Origin: Clostridia bacterium
Lineage (GTDB): Bacteria; Bacillota_A; Clostridia; Christensenellales; Aristaeellaceae
DNA: 24,774 bases
Direction: 5' to 3'
Assembly: GCA_017938645.1 (NCBI GenBank)
Contig: JAGBBE010000070.1
Location: 1 to 24,774, forward strand
How positions within the stretch are numbered: position 1 is the first letter of the stretch; the number at the start of each line of letters is the position of its first letter. The translations under genes were made by a program, and so were the position numbers. Shown here in pieces: positions 6,769 through 16,033 of the stretch. The notes under the pieces are model-generated. The model was not told the origin of the DNA. It searched no databases and was given only the letters and a program-made list of their open reading frames with translations.

Positions 6769-7623
6769 ATGAAACGATATACTTTTACCATACCTTCTGA
6801 CGCCCGGCCTGGCCGCCTGCTGCCTCTGGCCGGGCGTATGCTGCCCGAGGTTCCCGAATACATCCTGCGCGAAGCTTTCCGCAAACGCGATGTGAAGATC
6901 AACGGTCAGCGTGCCGGAATGGATGCATCCGTTGTACCGGGTGCGGCGATTCAGATTTATGCCAGAGAAACAGAAACCAAAGCCATCGACATTCCTGTGA
7001 TTTACGAGGATGAAAATGTGCTTGTGGCTGTGAAACCTGCGGGTGTGAGCTGCGATGAGGATTCCAAGGGCGGAAAAACGCTTCCGCAGCTTTTGGAAAC
7101 AGCGGAGCGCGGACTGCCGCTTTTGTGTCACCGGCTGGACAATCCGACCGAGGGGCTTGTGATCCTGGCGAAGAGTGAAGAGGTTCAGCAGCTGATGCAG
7201 GACGCTTTCCGCGCCCGTCAGGTGCACAAAACCTATACTTGTCTTGTCAAAGGCACGCCGAAGCCTGCGCACAGGCTGATGGAGGATTATCTGCTCAAGG
7301 ACGCCAGACATGCGCAAGTGCGTGTTGTCAGCCAGCCGCGCCCTGGCGCCAAGGTGATTGCAACGGAGTATACTGTGCTGAAAGCGGGAGAGTGCGCCCG
7401 GTGCAGAATTGAACTGCATACCGGCAGAACACATCAGATCCGCGCGCATATGGCGTTTATCGGCCATCCGCTGCTGGGAGACGATCTCTACGGTGATCGT
7501 ATGTTCAACCGGGAATACAAGTGCCGCAAGCTTATGCTTTGCTCCAGCGAGCTGTCCTTCTCGCTGGAAGGAAAACTGAGCTATCTGAATCAGAAGCACT
7601 TTTCCTGCAAACCGACTTTCTGA
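6769..7623 (+). CDS. RluA-family RNA pseudouridine synthase
   Basis: A 284-residue cytoplasmic enzyme that would isomerise specific uridines in rRNA or tRNA to pseudouridine. The N-terminus (about 10-65; ILREAFRKRDVKINGQRA) is an S4-like RNA-binding domain. The catalytic motif is HRLDNPTEGL, with the nucleophile Asp at D124; the usual form is HRLDxxTSGL. Further family motifs are VLVAVKPAGVS (86-94), KTYTCLVKG and HTGRTHQIRAHM (C-terminal third). Length is typical of RluD/RluC/YlyB-type proteins, but the exact target site is not predictable. The ATG at 6769 is chosen; a GTG at 6763 overlaps the previous stop and neither has a strong ribosome site, which fits coupling to the upstream gene. Confidence 0.88.
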   Translation: MKRYTFTIPSDARPGRLLPLAGRMLPEVPEYILREAFRKRDVKINGQRAGMDASVVPGAAIQIYARETETKAIDIPVIYEDENVLVAVKPAGVSCDEDSKGGKTLPQLLETAERGLPLLCHRLDNPTEGLVILAKSEEVQQLMQDAFRARQVHKTYTCLVKGTPKPAHRLMEDYLLKDARHAQVRVVSQPRPGAKVIATEYTVLKAGECARCRIELHTGRTHQIRAHMAFIGHPLLGDDLYGDRMFNREYKCRKLMLCSSELSFSLEGKLSYLNQKHFSCKPTF

Positions 7624-7635
7624 CAGGAGAAAACA

Positions 7636-8466
7636 ATGACTGATATTCGTTTGATCGCCATGGACATGGATGGAACGCTGCTTAATCCCAAACAGGTGAT
7701 CAGCCCGGGAAATGCTGAAGCCTTGCGCCTGGCAAGTCAGGCGGGAATCAAACTGGCCATCTGCAGCGGACGCGCCGCGTCGGACATCGCCATGTTTGCA
7801 CTGGAGAATAATCTGAATGACTGCGCCCTGCTGGGTACCAATGGCACATACTGCTGGTTTAGTCCGAAACGTGAGGTTTTTGCCGATCATGTCTTTTCGC
7901 AGAAGGCGCTGGACGAGATGATCCGGATTCTTAATGAAGAGGAGATTCTCACCGCATACTTTGCGCAGAACAAAGTATTGGTTCTCAACGATCCTCACAA
8001 TGTTTCGGATACATGGTGGACGTCGCACCGCACGGGTCCCTATGCGCTGAAGGTGCTCTACGGCATGGAATCGGTACCTGAAATCAGCGTCGGCGGCGTG
8101 AACAAGCTGGTGGCGACTACTGAAGATGCGGAAAAGCTTGCGCGTGCGCGCAAGCGCCTTGAAATGGTAGAGGGATTGGAAATAACCTCTTCTTGGATCA
8201 ATAATCTGGAAATTATGCCTGCGGGATACGACAAGGGAACGGCTGTCTCCGAACTGGCTGCTCAACTCGGACTGAAACGCGAGCAGGTGATGACCTTCGG
8301 CGATTACGACAACGATCTGCCCATGATCGAATGGGCAGGAATGGGCGTCGCTATGGGCAATGCCTGCGAAAAAGTCAAAAATGTCGCTGATTTTGTGACC
8401 CGAACCAATGCCGAGGATGGCGTTGCGTGGGCAATTCGCAAAATTGCACTTGGACTGGAAGAATAA
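7636..8466 (+). CDS. Cof-type HAD-superfamily phosphatase
   Basis: A 276-residue cytoplasmic hydrolase. HAD motif I is MDMDGTLL with nucleophile D10 and acid/base D12; motif II is ICSGR with S44; motif III is the lysine K200 in GYDKGTA; motif IV is FGDYDNDLPM (D223, D227). The long insert between motifs II and III is the type IIB cap of the Cof/YidA/YkrA group, which dephosphorylates sugar phosphates, flavin phosphates or similar metabolites. Specificity within the group is not predictable. The start ATG 7636 follows ACAGGAG eight bases upstream, 12 bases after the preceding gene, and a terminator follows immediately, so it is the last gene of the operon. Confidence 0.88.
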   Translation: MTDIRLIAMDMDGTLLNPKQVISPGNAEALRLASQAGIKLAICSGRAASDIAMFALENNLNDCALLGTNGTYCWFSPKREVFADHVFSQKALDEMIRILNEEEILTAYFAQNKVLVLNDPHNVSDTWWTSHRTGPYALKVLYGMESVPEISVGGVNKLVATTEDAEKLARARKRLEMVEGLEITSSWINNLEIMPAGYDKGTAVSELAAQLGLKREQVMTFGDYDNDLPMIEWAGMGVAMGNACEKVKNVADFVTRTNAEDGVAWAIRKIALGLEE

Positions 8467-8492
8467 AAAAAGCGCCATCCGGCGCTTTTTTT
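8467..8492. terminator. Bidirectional terminator between the HAD gene and aroK
   Basis: AAAAAGCGCC (8467-8476), loop ATCC, GGCGCTTTTTTT (8481-8492). The A-tract and T-tract are symmetric, so it serves both the plus-strand HAD operon (stop at 8466) and the convergent minus-strand operon ending with aroK at 8503. Confidence 0.9.
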
Positions 8493-8502
8493 GATATGCA
8501 TT

Positions 8503-9009
8503 TCAGCAGAAACGAAGAACAACGTTTTCCAGTGCGGCAAGTCCGTTGTGGAAGCCGTTGCCGTTATCCATCACAACGTCTGCGGCGCTGCGGTAGATGG
8601 GCATGCGCTCGTTGTAAATCCGCTCGATTTCCTCGCGTCCCTTCTGAGCAAGGAAGGGGCGCTTTTCTGCGCGGATATCGAGCATGATGTCGTCGATGGG
8701 ACGGTCGATCAGCACAATCAGGCCGTGGTTGCGCATCAGCCGGCGGTTTTCCTCACGCAGGCACAAGCCGCCGCCGGTGGAAATGATGCCGGGGGTAGCA
8801 TTGATGAGCTTCTGCAAAAGTCGGGTTTCTGCATCACGGAAAGCCTGTTCGCCATAGGTGGCGTAGAGTTGCGCAGTGTTCATTCCGGTTGCTTCCGTGA
8901 GATAGACGTCCGTATCCAGATAGGGGATCTGCAGCTTCTGCGCTACACGGCGTCCCAGAGCACTTTTGCCGCTGCCGGGCATGCCAACCAGAAAAATATG
9001 ACGATCCAT
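8503..9009 (-). CDS. aroK: Shikimate kinase
   Basis: A 168-residue cytoplasmic kinase that phosphorylates shikimate at the 3-OH with ATP, a step on the way to chorismate and aromatic amino acids. The Walker A is GMPGSGKS (9-16). Shikimate- and Mg-binding residues are at the family positions: D34 (LDTDVYL), R58 (FRDAE), the GGG at 79-81 (STGGGL) and the lid arginine R117 (KRPFL). Length is normal. The start has AAGGAGG eight bases upstream. It is the last gene of the minus-strand operon, 26 bases after the histidine kinase, with no other shikimate gene nearby. The bidirectional terminator at 8467-8492 ends it. Confidence 0.93.
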   Translation of the reverse strand: MDRHIFLVGMPGSGKSALGRRVAQKLQIPYLDTDVYLTEATGMNTAQLYATYGEQAFRDAETRLLQKLINATPGIISTGGGLCLREENRRLMRNHGLIVLIDRPIDDIMLDIRAEKRPFLAQKGREEIERIYNERMPIYRSAADVVMDNGNGFHNGLAALENVVLRFC

Positions 9010-9035
9010 CCCCTGATCCTCCTTCGTACCTGCGG

Positions 9036-10514
9036 TTAATGCGTTTCCAGCCTGGCTGGTTCAGACTTTTGCGTCAATTCCAGCGTGAACTGGAAGCCTG
9101 CGCCCTCGTCCAGCGGCAATACGTCGATGCTTTGACCGTGCATCTGCATGATCTGCTTACAGATGCTCAGTCCCAGTCCGGTGCCGCCGCCGGAGGTGTG
9201 CGCCTTTTCCACCTTGTAGAAGCGCTCAAACACATGCGCGCGATCCTGCGCCGAAATCGGAACGCCGTCGTTTTCGACAATCACCGCTGCTATATTATCA
9301 TGCAACAGAGTGGTGCGGATTGTCAAGCGTCCTTCATCAGGAACATATTTAAGAGCGTTATCAAAAATGTTGTGAACCACCTGAGAGATGCGGTCGCTGT
9401 CGGCATGAACAAGGCAGGGATCCTGAAAGAAATCTACCTGCATATGCAGACGTTTTTCTTCGATGTCGCTCATACGTCCGATAATCACGCGGCGGATCAG
9501 CTCGTTGATATCGAAATCGCTGTATACCAGCTGTTCCACGCCCTTGTCCATGCGGCTTAATTGCAGAAGATCCGCAATCAGGCGCTTCATGCGGTTGGTT
9601 TCGTCATAGACGATACCAAGATAGCGCGGATAATCCTCCTCGGGAATCAATCCATCCAGCATGCCTTCCACAAAGCCATGAATACTGGTAACGGGGGAGC
9701 GCAGTTCGTGGCTGACGTTGGCTACGAATTCTCTGCGGCTTTCCTCGACTTCCTCCAGCTTTTCGGCCATTACGTTGAAAGCGCCGGCCAGCTGACGCAC
9801 TTCACTCACGCCGGTGACTTCTGCGCGCGTGGAGAGCTTGCCTTTGCTCATGTCTTCAGCGGCATTGGTGATCACCGTAAGCGGACGCACAATGCCTCTT
9901 GCATAGAAGGCAGTGCCTGCAATGGCCACCAGCGAGGCCAGTGCGAAACCTACGGCGATTTGCAGAATCAGGCCATGATATTCCGCTTCGATGATCTGGG
10001 AACTGGTGTGAATAAACACCGCACCCAGCACCTGATCGTCCTGTACCCAGGGGACCGCCACAGAAAACACCGGTCCCTGCGTACCACGCAGTGTAAGCTG
10101 TACTTCATTTCCGCTGAGAACCTGAATCAGCGCCTGAGATACGGCGTCTGCCTCCAGCGTTTCCAGCGCGCCAGCGCCGCTGGACATGACCGACTGCATG
10201 TTGTCCATGACGCGGCCATTGCGGTCCAGAATCAGGATGTACGCATTATAGTCCTCATATACAGTCTGTGCCTTCCACTGCAGGTAGCTCATGGTGGAGG
10301 TTTCGATGTCCAGAAAATCCGTCAGCGAATTTTCATTGTCCATGCGGCTGGCAAGAAAAGCGATTTCGCGCGCCTGTCCCATCAGGCTCTCCATACGGCT
10401 GTCCACCATGGAGGAACGGACAGACACCATCGAAAATGCGCCGCCGATCAGAGCGACCAGCAGAATGACGACCATAAACAGCGCCAGAAGCCGGTCAAAC
10501 AGGTTTTGAAACAT
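9036..10514 (-). CDS. Membrane sensor histidine kinase (HAMP, HisKA, HATPase)
   Basis: A 492-residue two-component sensor. A membrane segment (about 9-32) and a second (about 183-205) flank an extracytoplasmic sensor region of about 150 residues with a Cache/PAS-like look (AYILILDRNGRVMDN, VFSVAVPWVQDDQVLGAVFIHT). HAMP follows (about 207-260), then HisKA with the phospho-acceptor H269 in FVANVSHELRSPVTS, then HATPase_c: N box HNIFDNALKY (N382, N386), G1 box ENDG (414-417), F box VFERFYK, G2 box GGTGLGLS (443-450). The usual DNG/DDG of the G1 box reads NDG here. It lies 10 bases after the response regulator, its likely partner. The group is PhoR/ResE-like; the signal is unknown. Confidence 0.92.
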   Translation of the reverse strand: MFQNLFDRLLALFMVVILLVALIGGAFSMVSVRSSMVDSRMESLMGQAREIAFLASRMDNENSLTDFLDIETSTMSYLQWKAQTVYEDYNAYILILDRNGRVMDNMQSVMSSGAGALETLEADAVSQALIQVLSGNEVQLTLRGTQGPVFSVAVPWVQDDQVLGAVFIHTSSQIIEAEYHGLILQIAVGFALASLVAIAGTAFYARGIVRPLTVITNAAEDMSKGKLSTRAEVTGVSEVRQLAGAFNVMAEKLEEVEESRREFVANVSHELRSPVTSIHGFVEGMLDGLIPEEDYPRYLGIVYDETNRMKRLIADLLQLSRMDKGVEQLVYSDFDINELIRRVIIGRMSDIEEKRLHMQVDFFQDPCLVHADSDRISQVVHNIFDNALKYVPDEGRLTIRTTLLHDNIAAVIVENDGVPISAQDRAHVFERFYKVEKAHTSGGGTGLGLSICKQIMQMHGQSIDVLPLDEGAGFQFTLELTQKSEPARLETH

Positions 10515-10524
10515 TGCGCCTTCC

Positions 10525-11235
10525 TCAGTTTGCCTTGTACTCGAACTTGTAGCCTACGCGCCATACGGTATGAATTTCCCAACCATACTTGTCGCATTCG
10601 GGAAGCTTTTCACGCAAACGCTTGATATGTACATCCACCGTGCGGCTGTCGCCGAAAAAGTCAAAGCCCCATACGCGCTCCAGAAGCTGTTCGCGAGTAA
10701 AGACCATGTTGGGGTGACTGGCCAGATAGTACAGCACTTCCAGCTCCTTGGGAGGCATCTCGAGCTCGCGTCCTTCGTAGGTTACCTCATAGCGTGCAAG
10801 GCTGATGGTGAGCTGCGGGAAGCGGAGGGTATCGTCCTTATCGGCAGGCTGCACGGGTTCGGCTGCAGGCGCGCGGCGCAGAACCGCCTTCACGCGAGCA
10901 ACAAGCTCCTTGGTTTCAAAAGGCTTGGTTACATAATCATCCGCGCCAAGCTCCAGTCCGAGCACCTTATCGAAGGTTTCGTCGCGTGCGGTAAGCATCA
11001 CCACGGGCGCTTTGCTGGTTTTGCGGATTTCCTTGAGCACGCTCAAACCGTCCATGCCGGGCAGCATCACGTCCAGAAGCACCAGATCCGGTGGAGTCTG
11101 ACGGAAAAGCTCAAGCGCCTCGTCGCCGCGGGCGGCCTCGGTAACGGCATAGCCTTCCTTTTCCAGATAAAGCCGCACCAGATGGCTGATGTTGGGGTCG
11201 TCATCCACTAGCAGGATTCGCTGTTTTTCAGACAT
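10525..11235 (-). CDS. OmpR/PhoB-family response regulator
   Basis: A 236-residue regulator. The receiver domain (1-118) has the acidic pocket D11-D12, phospho-acceptor D55 in LVLLDVMLPGMDG, switch T82 (MLTARDE) and K104 (YVTKPFE). A short linker with AAEPVQPADKDD leads to a winged-helix trans-activation C domain (about 135-232) with the recognition-helix signature SRTVDVHIKRLREKL and the wing WRVGYKFE. It probably binds direct repeats as a dimer after phosphorylation by the kinase encoded just downstream. The start has GAAGGAAGGGA upstream. It lies 33 bases after mutS2 with no terminator between, so it is probably co-transcribed with mutS2. Target genes cannot be told. Confidence 0.93.
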   Translation of the reverse strand: MSEKQRILLVDDDPNISHLVRLYLEKEGYAVTEAARGDEALELFRQTPPDLVLLDVMLPGMDGLSVLKEIRKTSKAPVVMLTARDETFDKVLGLELGADDYVTKPFETKELVARVKAVLRRAPAAEPVQPADKDDTLRFPQLTISLARYEVTYEGRELEMPPKELEVLYYLASHPNMVFTREQLLERVWGFDFFGDSRTVDVHIKRLREKLPECDKYGWEIHTVWRVGYKFEYKAN

Positions 11236-11268
11236 TGTTGTCCCTTCCTTCTCTTGAATGCAGAATCA

Positions 11269-13623
11269 TTACTTAAGTGTAACTACAGTCACGCCCTGCT
11301 CGCCTTCGCCGTACATGCCGTCGCGGTACTTTTTGACGTTCATATGGCTCTTGAGGTGGCGCTGGATGCCGGTGCGCAGAACGCCCGTGCCTTTGCCGTG
11401 GATGATGCTTACTTCATTAAGGCCTGCCAGCGTTGCGTCTGCAAGGTAGATATCCACCTGTGCAATGGCTTCCTCCAGCGTCATGCCGCGAACATCCACA
11501 TCCAGAGGAACAGACGGACGCGCGGCAGAAACCTTGTTCAGTACACGGCTCTTCTGAGGTTTTTCGGGTTCGGCGAGCTTGAGCTGGCTCAGATGCGCCT
11601 TCATCTTGATGATACCGGCCTGAATCTGCACTTCGCCGTTGCGGTCAGGTGCGGAAAGAACCGTGCCTTTGGTGCCAAGATGAACGATCTCGACGCTGTC
11701 GCCGGGACGGACGGTCTTGGGCGGAGTGAAGTTGGAGGCGCTCTTCTGCTGCAGACCTTCGCTGAGCGAATCGATGCCGTCTTCCATGCGCTTTTTGAGC
11801 TTCTGGATTTCATGCTCGGGCGTTGCGGCCTGCTTCTTCATGGCCTTGAGTTCGCGCAGAATGCTTTCGGATTCGCGCTTGGCGTTTTCCATGATGCGGC
11901 GAGCTTCGTCCTTGGCCTTCTTGAGGCTCTTGTCCTTGCTCTGCTCGATTTCCTGACGCAGCTTTTCGGCCTCGTTGCGCAGCTTTACGGTTTCCCTGCG
12001 GGTTTCTTCGGCAATCTCTCGCTCACGCTCGGCAATCTGACGATGATATTCCGCGTTGGCAATGACGTCCTCAAAGCGGATGTCCTCCTTGGAAAGAAGC
12101 TCCTTGGAGGCGTCGATCAGCCATTCGGGCAGGCCGAGCTTGCGGGAAATTTCGAAGGCGTTGCTCTTGCCGGGAATGCCGATGGAAAGACGATAGGTAG
12201 GACGCAGAGACTCCACGTCAAACTCAACGCTGGCATTTTCAACGCCCGGCGTAGAGAGCGCAAAGGCCTTGAGCTCGCTGTAGTGCGTGGTAGCCATGGT
12301 GCGGATTTTGCGCTTAAGCAGGCTGCTTAAGATACTCTGAGCCAGCGCGGCACCCTCAGTGGGATCGGTGCCGGCGCCCAGTTCGTCAAACAGCACCAGA
12401 TCGTTGTTCTCCACATTGCGCACGATGTCAACAATGTTGGTCATGTGCGAGGAGAAGGTCGAAAGACTCTGCTCGATGGACTGTTCGTCACCGATGTCGG
12501 CATAGACGTTTTCAAAATAGCTCAGCTCCGTGCCGAGATCCGCGGGCACGTGCAGGCCGCTCTTGGCCATGAGCGTAAAGAGACCGACGGTTTTAAGGGT
12601 AACGGTTTTGCCGCCGGTATTGGGGCCGGTGATGATGAGCGTAGTAAACTGATCGCCCAGCCACAAATTGGACGGAACAACCTTTTCGGGATCGATGAGC
12701 GGATGACGGCCGCGCACGATCTTGATGAAGCCGCGCGTGTTCATCTTGGGCAGGCTGGCGCGCATGGAACGGGCAAGCATGCCCTTGGCAAAGGCGAAGT
12801 CCAGATGCGTAAGCAGGCTTATGTTGAGAAGAATCCCCTCCGCATGAGGGCTGATGCGATCGGAAAGTGCCTGCAGAATCCGTGCAATTTCGAGCTGTTC
12901 CTTGGCACGCAGGGTTTTGAGGTCGTTGCCAAGCTCCACCACGAACATCGGCTCAATGAACAGCGTCGCGCCTGTTGCACTCTGGTCATGCACAAGGCCC
13001 GGCACATTGGCGCGGCATTCGGCCTTGACCGGGATGCAGTAGCGGTCACCGCGCATGGTGATGATGGAATCCTGCAGATTCTTGGCAAAGGAGCTTGAAC
13101 GGATCATCTGGTTGAGCTTTTCACGCATGCGTTCGTTGGCGGAACGGATCTGACGGCGGATCTGGAAAAGCTCGGCGGAGGCGCGGTCGGCAATCTCCTC
13201 ATCGCTGATGATGGCATCAGTGATGTCCTGTTCTACGCCATCCAGCGTCGTGATGCGGCTGGCAACGCCGGTCAGAATCGGCGTATCCTCGCGTTCGCGC
13301 ACAAGAGACTGACGCGCAGCCTTGCTGGCACGCAGGCAGGAGGCGATGTCCAGAAGCGCGCGCGGGCTCAGACACGCGCCTTTTCCGGCCAGTTCCACGT
13401 GCTCGCGAACGTCGGGGAAGCTCATCAGCGGGTGTCCGCCCAGATAGCTGAGCAGCACCACGGACTCCTCGGTCTCGTCGAGTGCGTGGCAAACCTCGGA
13501 AAAATCGATGCAGGGAGTAAGAGCAAGACATTTTTCCTTGCCCATATCAGTCAACGCATACGTCGCAAGACGCTCGCGGATTTTGGTGAATTCAAGTACG
13601 CGCAGTGCACGTTCCTGTTCCAT
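11269..13623 (-). CDS. mutS2: MutS2 ATPase with Smr domain
   Basis: A 784-residue protein, the normal MutS2 length. Core and clamp regions (1-320) are followed by the ABC-type ATPase: Walker A ITGPNTGGKT (331-340), Walker B LVLFDELGAGTD (409-420) and STFSSHM between them. A charged coiled coil spans about 510-625 (EREREIAEETRR, KLRQEIEQSK), then a KOW-like segment, then a C-terminal Smr nuclease domain (about 710-784) with DVRGM and IIHGKGTGVLR. MutS2 lacks the mismatch-recognition domain of MutS; it has been linked to suppression of recombination and, in Bacillus, to splitting of collided ribosomes. It sits 30 bases after the U32 gene and before the two-component genes. The ribosome site is AAGGAAGGGA. 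Confidence 0.96.
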   Translation of the reverse strand: MEQERALRVLEFTKIRERLATYALTDMGKEKCLALTPCIDFSEVCHALDETEESVVLLSYLGGHPLMSFPDVREHVELAGKGACLSPRALLDIASCLRASKAARQSLVREREDTPILTGVASRITTLDGVEQDITDAIISDEEIADRASAELFQIRRQIRSANERMREKLNQMIRSSSFAKNLQDSIITMRGDRYCIPVKAECRANVPGLVHDQSATGATLFIEPMFVVELGNDLKTLRAKEQLEIARILQALSDRISPHAEGILLNISLLTHLDFAFAKGMLARSMRASLPKMNTRGFIKIVRGRHPLIDPEKVVPSNLWLGDQFTTLIITGPNTGGKTVTLKTVGLFTLMAKSGLHVPADLGTELSYFENVYADIGDEQSIEQSLSTFSSHMTNIVDIVRNVENNDLVLFDELGAGTDPTEGAALAQSILSSLLKRKIRTMATTHYSELKAFALSTPGVENASVEFDVESLRPTYRLSIGIPGKSNAFEISRKLGLPEWLIDASKELLSKEDIRFEDVIANAEYHRQIAEREREIAEETRRETVKLRNEAEKLRQEIEQSKDKSLKKAKDEARRIMENAKRESESILRELKAMKKQAATPEHEIQKLKKRMEDGIDSLSEGLQQKSASNFTPPKTVRPGDSVEIVHLGTKGTVLSAPDRNGEVQIQAGIIKMKAHLSQLKLAEPEKPQKSRVLNKVSAARPSVPLDVDVRGMTLEEAIAQVDIYLADATLAGLNEVSIIHGKGTGVLRTGIQRHLKSHMNVKKYRDGMYGEGEQGVTVVTLK

Positions 13624-13653
13624 AAAAGTCCCTTCCTTTCGGGAATGATGGAT

Positions 13654-16005
13654 TTATTCCACGCCGCGCAGCCAGTGACCGGAAGTGGTCTGGCTGCTTG
13701 TGGAAAGTACGGGATTGTTCTTGAAACGGCGGACGATAGCAAGCTGTTCCTCAGGCGTTTCGACGGTGAATACCAGCAATTTTCCAGCCTTGAGCGCCAC
13801 ACGGTCGCTGTCATAGGCGGAAAGATCAGTCGGCAGCGCGCCAAGCACGGTGATTTCACAGCCTTCCGGGAAATGAGTTCGCATCAGCGGGAAGCGATAG
13901 CCCTTGCGGTCGGTCATCACGGCGTTTTCCCTGCCGCAGGTCATGGTTTCCGTTTTGCAGAGGGTGCAGGAGGCGCGCCTGGCGGACAGGCCAAGCTTTA
14001 CGCGATGCGGACAGTGATTAAGCAGCATCAGACGTTCGCGTCCGTAAACCTTCAACAGCGAGGGCAGCATGCAGATACCAATGTTCTTCTGCTCCTGATA
14101 TGTCCATTCGGGCCAGCGTGTGAAACCGCAAACGCCTTCGAGCTGAGAAAGTGCCTCAGGATTGCAGACCGGCACGCCTTCACCGCAGAGCTTGGGAAGA
14201 GGCAGGTCGAGAAAGAGCTGTCCGACGCTCTCGCAGACAACACCGCCCAGACGAGAAGCATGTTCACGGATGAACTTTGCGGCTTCATCAAGCATTTCCT
14301 GACTGAGCTGCGGCGGCAGACGGAGCCATGTGCCATCTGGCAATGCGGATAATGCCGATTTCAGCGATGCGGGCGTAAAGCTGCGGGGTTCCCAGATCAG
14401 CAGATCGGCTCCGGCTTCGCGGAGTGAGTGTGCCACAGACACATCGCTGAATACCACTGCAAGCGTGTCAGGCGTGATGGGGGACTGCACAGCGGATGCA
14501 GAGTTTTTTTGAACGGCTGCACGCAATTCTGTGCGGGCAAATGCGTTGATTCTGGCTTGCGTAAGCTTTTCAACAGCATCACGCCGGAGTGCATTCAGGG
14601 CGCTGACAGGCAGAAAAACGCTGTCATCAACGATTGCCTGTACATTTACCGGAGTAAATGGCGTACCGCCCAGCTTTTCCAACTGTTTTCGGGCATCGTC
14701 GGCAGTGGAGGCGCGCTTCTGCGCAGCTTCTACCACAGGTCCGGTCACGGTTACGCTGGTTTCACCGTCTGTCATGGAAAGCATCATAGGCTGCCCCAGT
14801 TGGAAACATCCGAAGAGACTAGCTTCGATCGGACTGGGCTGATGAGCACGGGCTTCTTCCAATTGCTTTGCGTCACTCAGACGGCCGACCTGCATACCGG
14901 CTTCTACATGAAGACCGGGACGAAGCCTGATCGTTGCCATGCCGCCTGCAGGAACGTCATGCCCGGAATAGCGCATGTCTTCATCCTTCTGACCGCGCAA
15001 CTGCAGGCTGTCGCCGTCGTTGAGATCGCGCGTGACCCGCATGGTTGCCAGATCACGGCGGACACTGACAATTTCGCCAATGGGCAGTCCATCGTGACTG
15101 ACACGGTCCGGCGTGATGATCTCAGCGTCCTCCGCGCCAAAAGCATGTCCGCGCGTAAAGCCGCCGCGGTTGAAGATCTGCAGCAGCTTTTCTTTTTCGC
15201 GTTCGCTTGCGGAAAACTCACCGCGTGCAATCAGATCCAGTGCACGACGATACACGCTTGTGACAACTGCAACATATTCTGCGCTCTTGAGGCGCCCCTC
15301 AATCTTGAGCGAGGAAACGCCTGCACTGCACAGCCCGGGCAGGTTGTCCAGCGTACAAAGGTCGCGCAGAGAGATGATCGGCGCTTCTTCGCCATCCATA
15401 CGGAAGCACTGGCGGCATGGCTGGGCGCAGCGTCCGCGGTTGCCGCTTCGTCCGCCGGACATGCTGGACATCAGACAGCGTCCGCTGACGGCGGTACAAA
15501 GCGCTCCATGGGCGAAAACCTCGATTTCCACGCCGGTTTCCACGGCGCGTTGGATATCCTCCAGCGAACATTCGCGGGCCAGAACCACACGGTCAAAACC
15601 AAGCTTTTTGGCAGCCAATGCGCCATCGGCATTGCAAAGCGCCATCTGGGTGCTGGCATGCAGCTGAAGACGTGGGAATTCGTCGCGCACGATCCGCGCA
15701 ACGCCAAGATCCTGCACGATCACCGCATCCGCTCTGGCCTGATCAATGGCCTCAAGCGCCTGATACACGCCGTCCAGCTCGTGGGGCTTGACCAGCGTGT
15801 TGACCGTTACATGCACGCGCGCATGATACAGATGGGCATACTCAACCGCGCGCCTGAGCGCCTCGTCATCAAAATTGACGGCGCTGGCACGTGCGCCAAA
15901 TGCCTTATAGCCGAGATAAACGGCGTTTGCTCCGCTGTCGATAGCGGCGTGCAGGGCACTTTCGTCGCCTGCAGGGCTCAGAAGCTCAGGAAGATGAAGT
16001 GGCAT
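13654..16005 (-). CDS. Peptidase U32 / DUF3656 family protein (RlhA-like)
   Basis: A protein of about 783 residues. The N-terminal U32 barrel opens with LPELLSPAGDESALHAAI and includes NAVYLGYKAFGARASA and VFAHGALCTAVSGRC; four cysteines (C178, C185, C201, C205 when counted from the upstream ATG at 16029) form the cluster-type motif of this family. A DUF3656 region follows, with further cysteines near the C-terminus (SCTLCKTETMTC). Members of this family, such as E. coli RlhA and Bacillus TrhP proteins, are known for prephenate-linked hydroxylation of rRNA or tRNA pyrimidines rather than proteolysis; an RNA-modifying role is inferred here. Neither ATG (16029 or 16005) has a good ribosome site; 16005 is preferred because the family begins a few residues before PELLxPAG. 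It is first in the run U32-mutS2-RR-HK-aroK. Confidence 0.85.
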   Translation of the reverse strand: MPLHLPELLSPAGDESALHAAIDSGANAVYLGYKAFGARASAVNFDDEALRRAVEYAHLYHARVHVTVNTLVKPHELDGVYQALEAIDQARADAVIVQDLGVARIVRDEFPRLQLHASTQMALCNADGALAAKKLGFDRVVLARECSLEDIQRAVETGVEIEVFAHGALCTAVSGRCLMSSMSGGRSGNRGRCAQPCRQCFRMDGEEAPIISLRDLCTLDNLPGLCSAGVSSLKIEGRLKSAEYVAVVTSVYRRALDLIARGEFSASEREKEKLLQIFNRGGFTRGHAFGAEDAEIITPDRVSHDGLPIGEIVSVRRDLATMRVTRDLNDGDSLQLRGQKDEDMRYSGHDVPAGGMATIRLRPGLHVEAGMQVGRLSDAKQLEEARAHQPSPIEASLFGCFQLGQPMMLSMTDGETSVTVTGPVVEAAQKRASTADDARKQLEKLGGTPFTPVNVQAIVDDSVFLPVSALNALRRDAVEKLTQARINAFARTELRAAVQKNSASAVQSPITPDTLAVVFSDVSVAHSLREAGADLLIWEPRSFTPASLKSALSALPDGTWLRLPPQLSQEMLDEAAKFIREHASRLGGVVCESVGQLFLDLPLPKLCGEGVPVCNPEALSQLEGVCGFTRWPEWTYQEQKNIGICMLPSLLKVYGRERLMLLNHCPHRVKLGLSARRASCTLCKTETMTCGRENAVMTDRKGYRFPLMRTHFPEGCEITVLGALPTDLSAYDSDRVALKAGKLLVFTVETPEEQLAIVRRFKNNPVLSTSSQTTSGHWLRGVE

Positions 16006-16033
16006 GGGATCGCTCGCTTTCGGGATCATTCAG

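Noticed and set aside
6721..8478. A 585-codon minus-strand frame antisense to the pseudouridine synthase and HAD genes
   Set aside because: It spans two well-supported genes and their junction, and its protein shows no family features.
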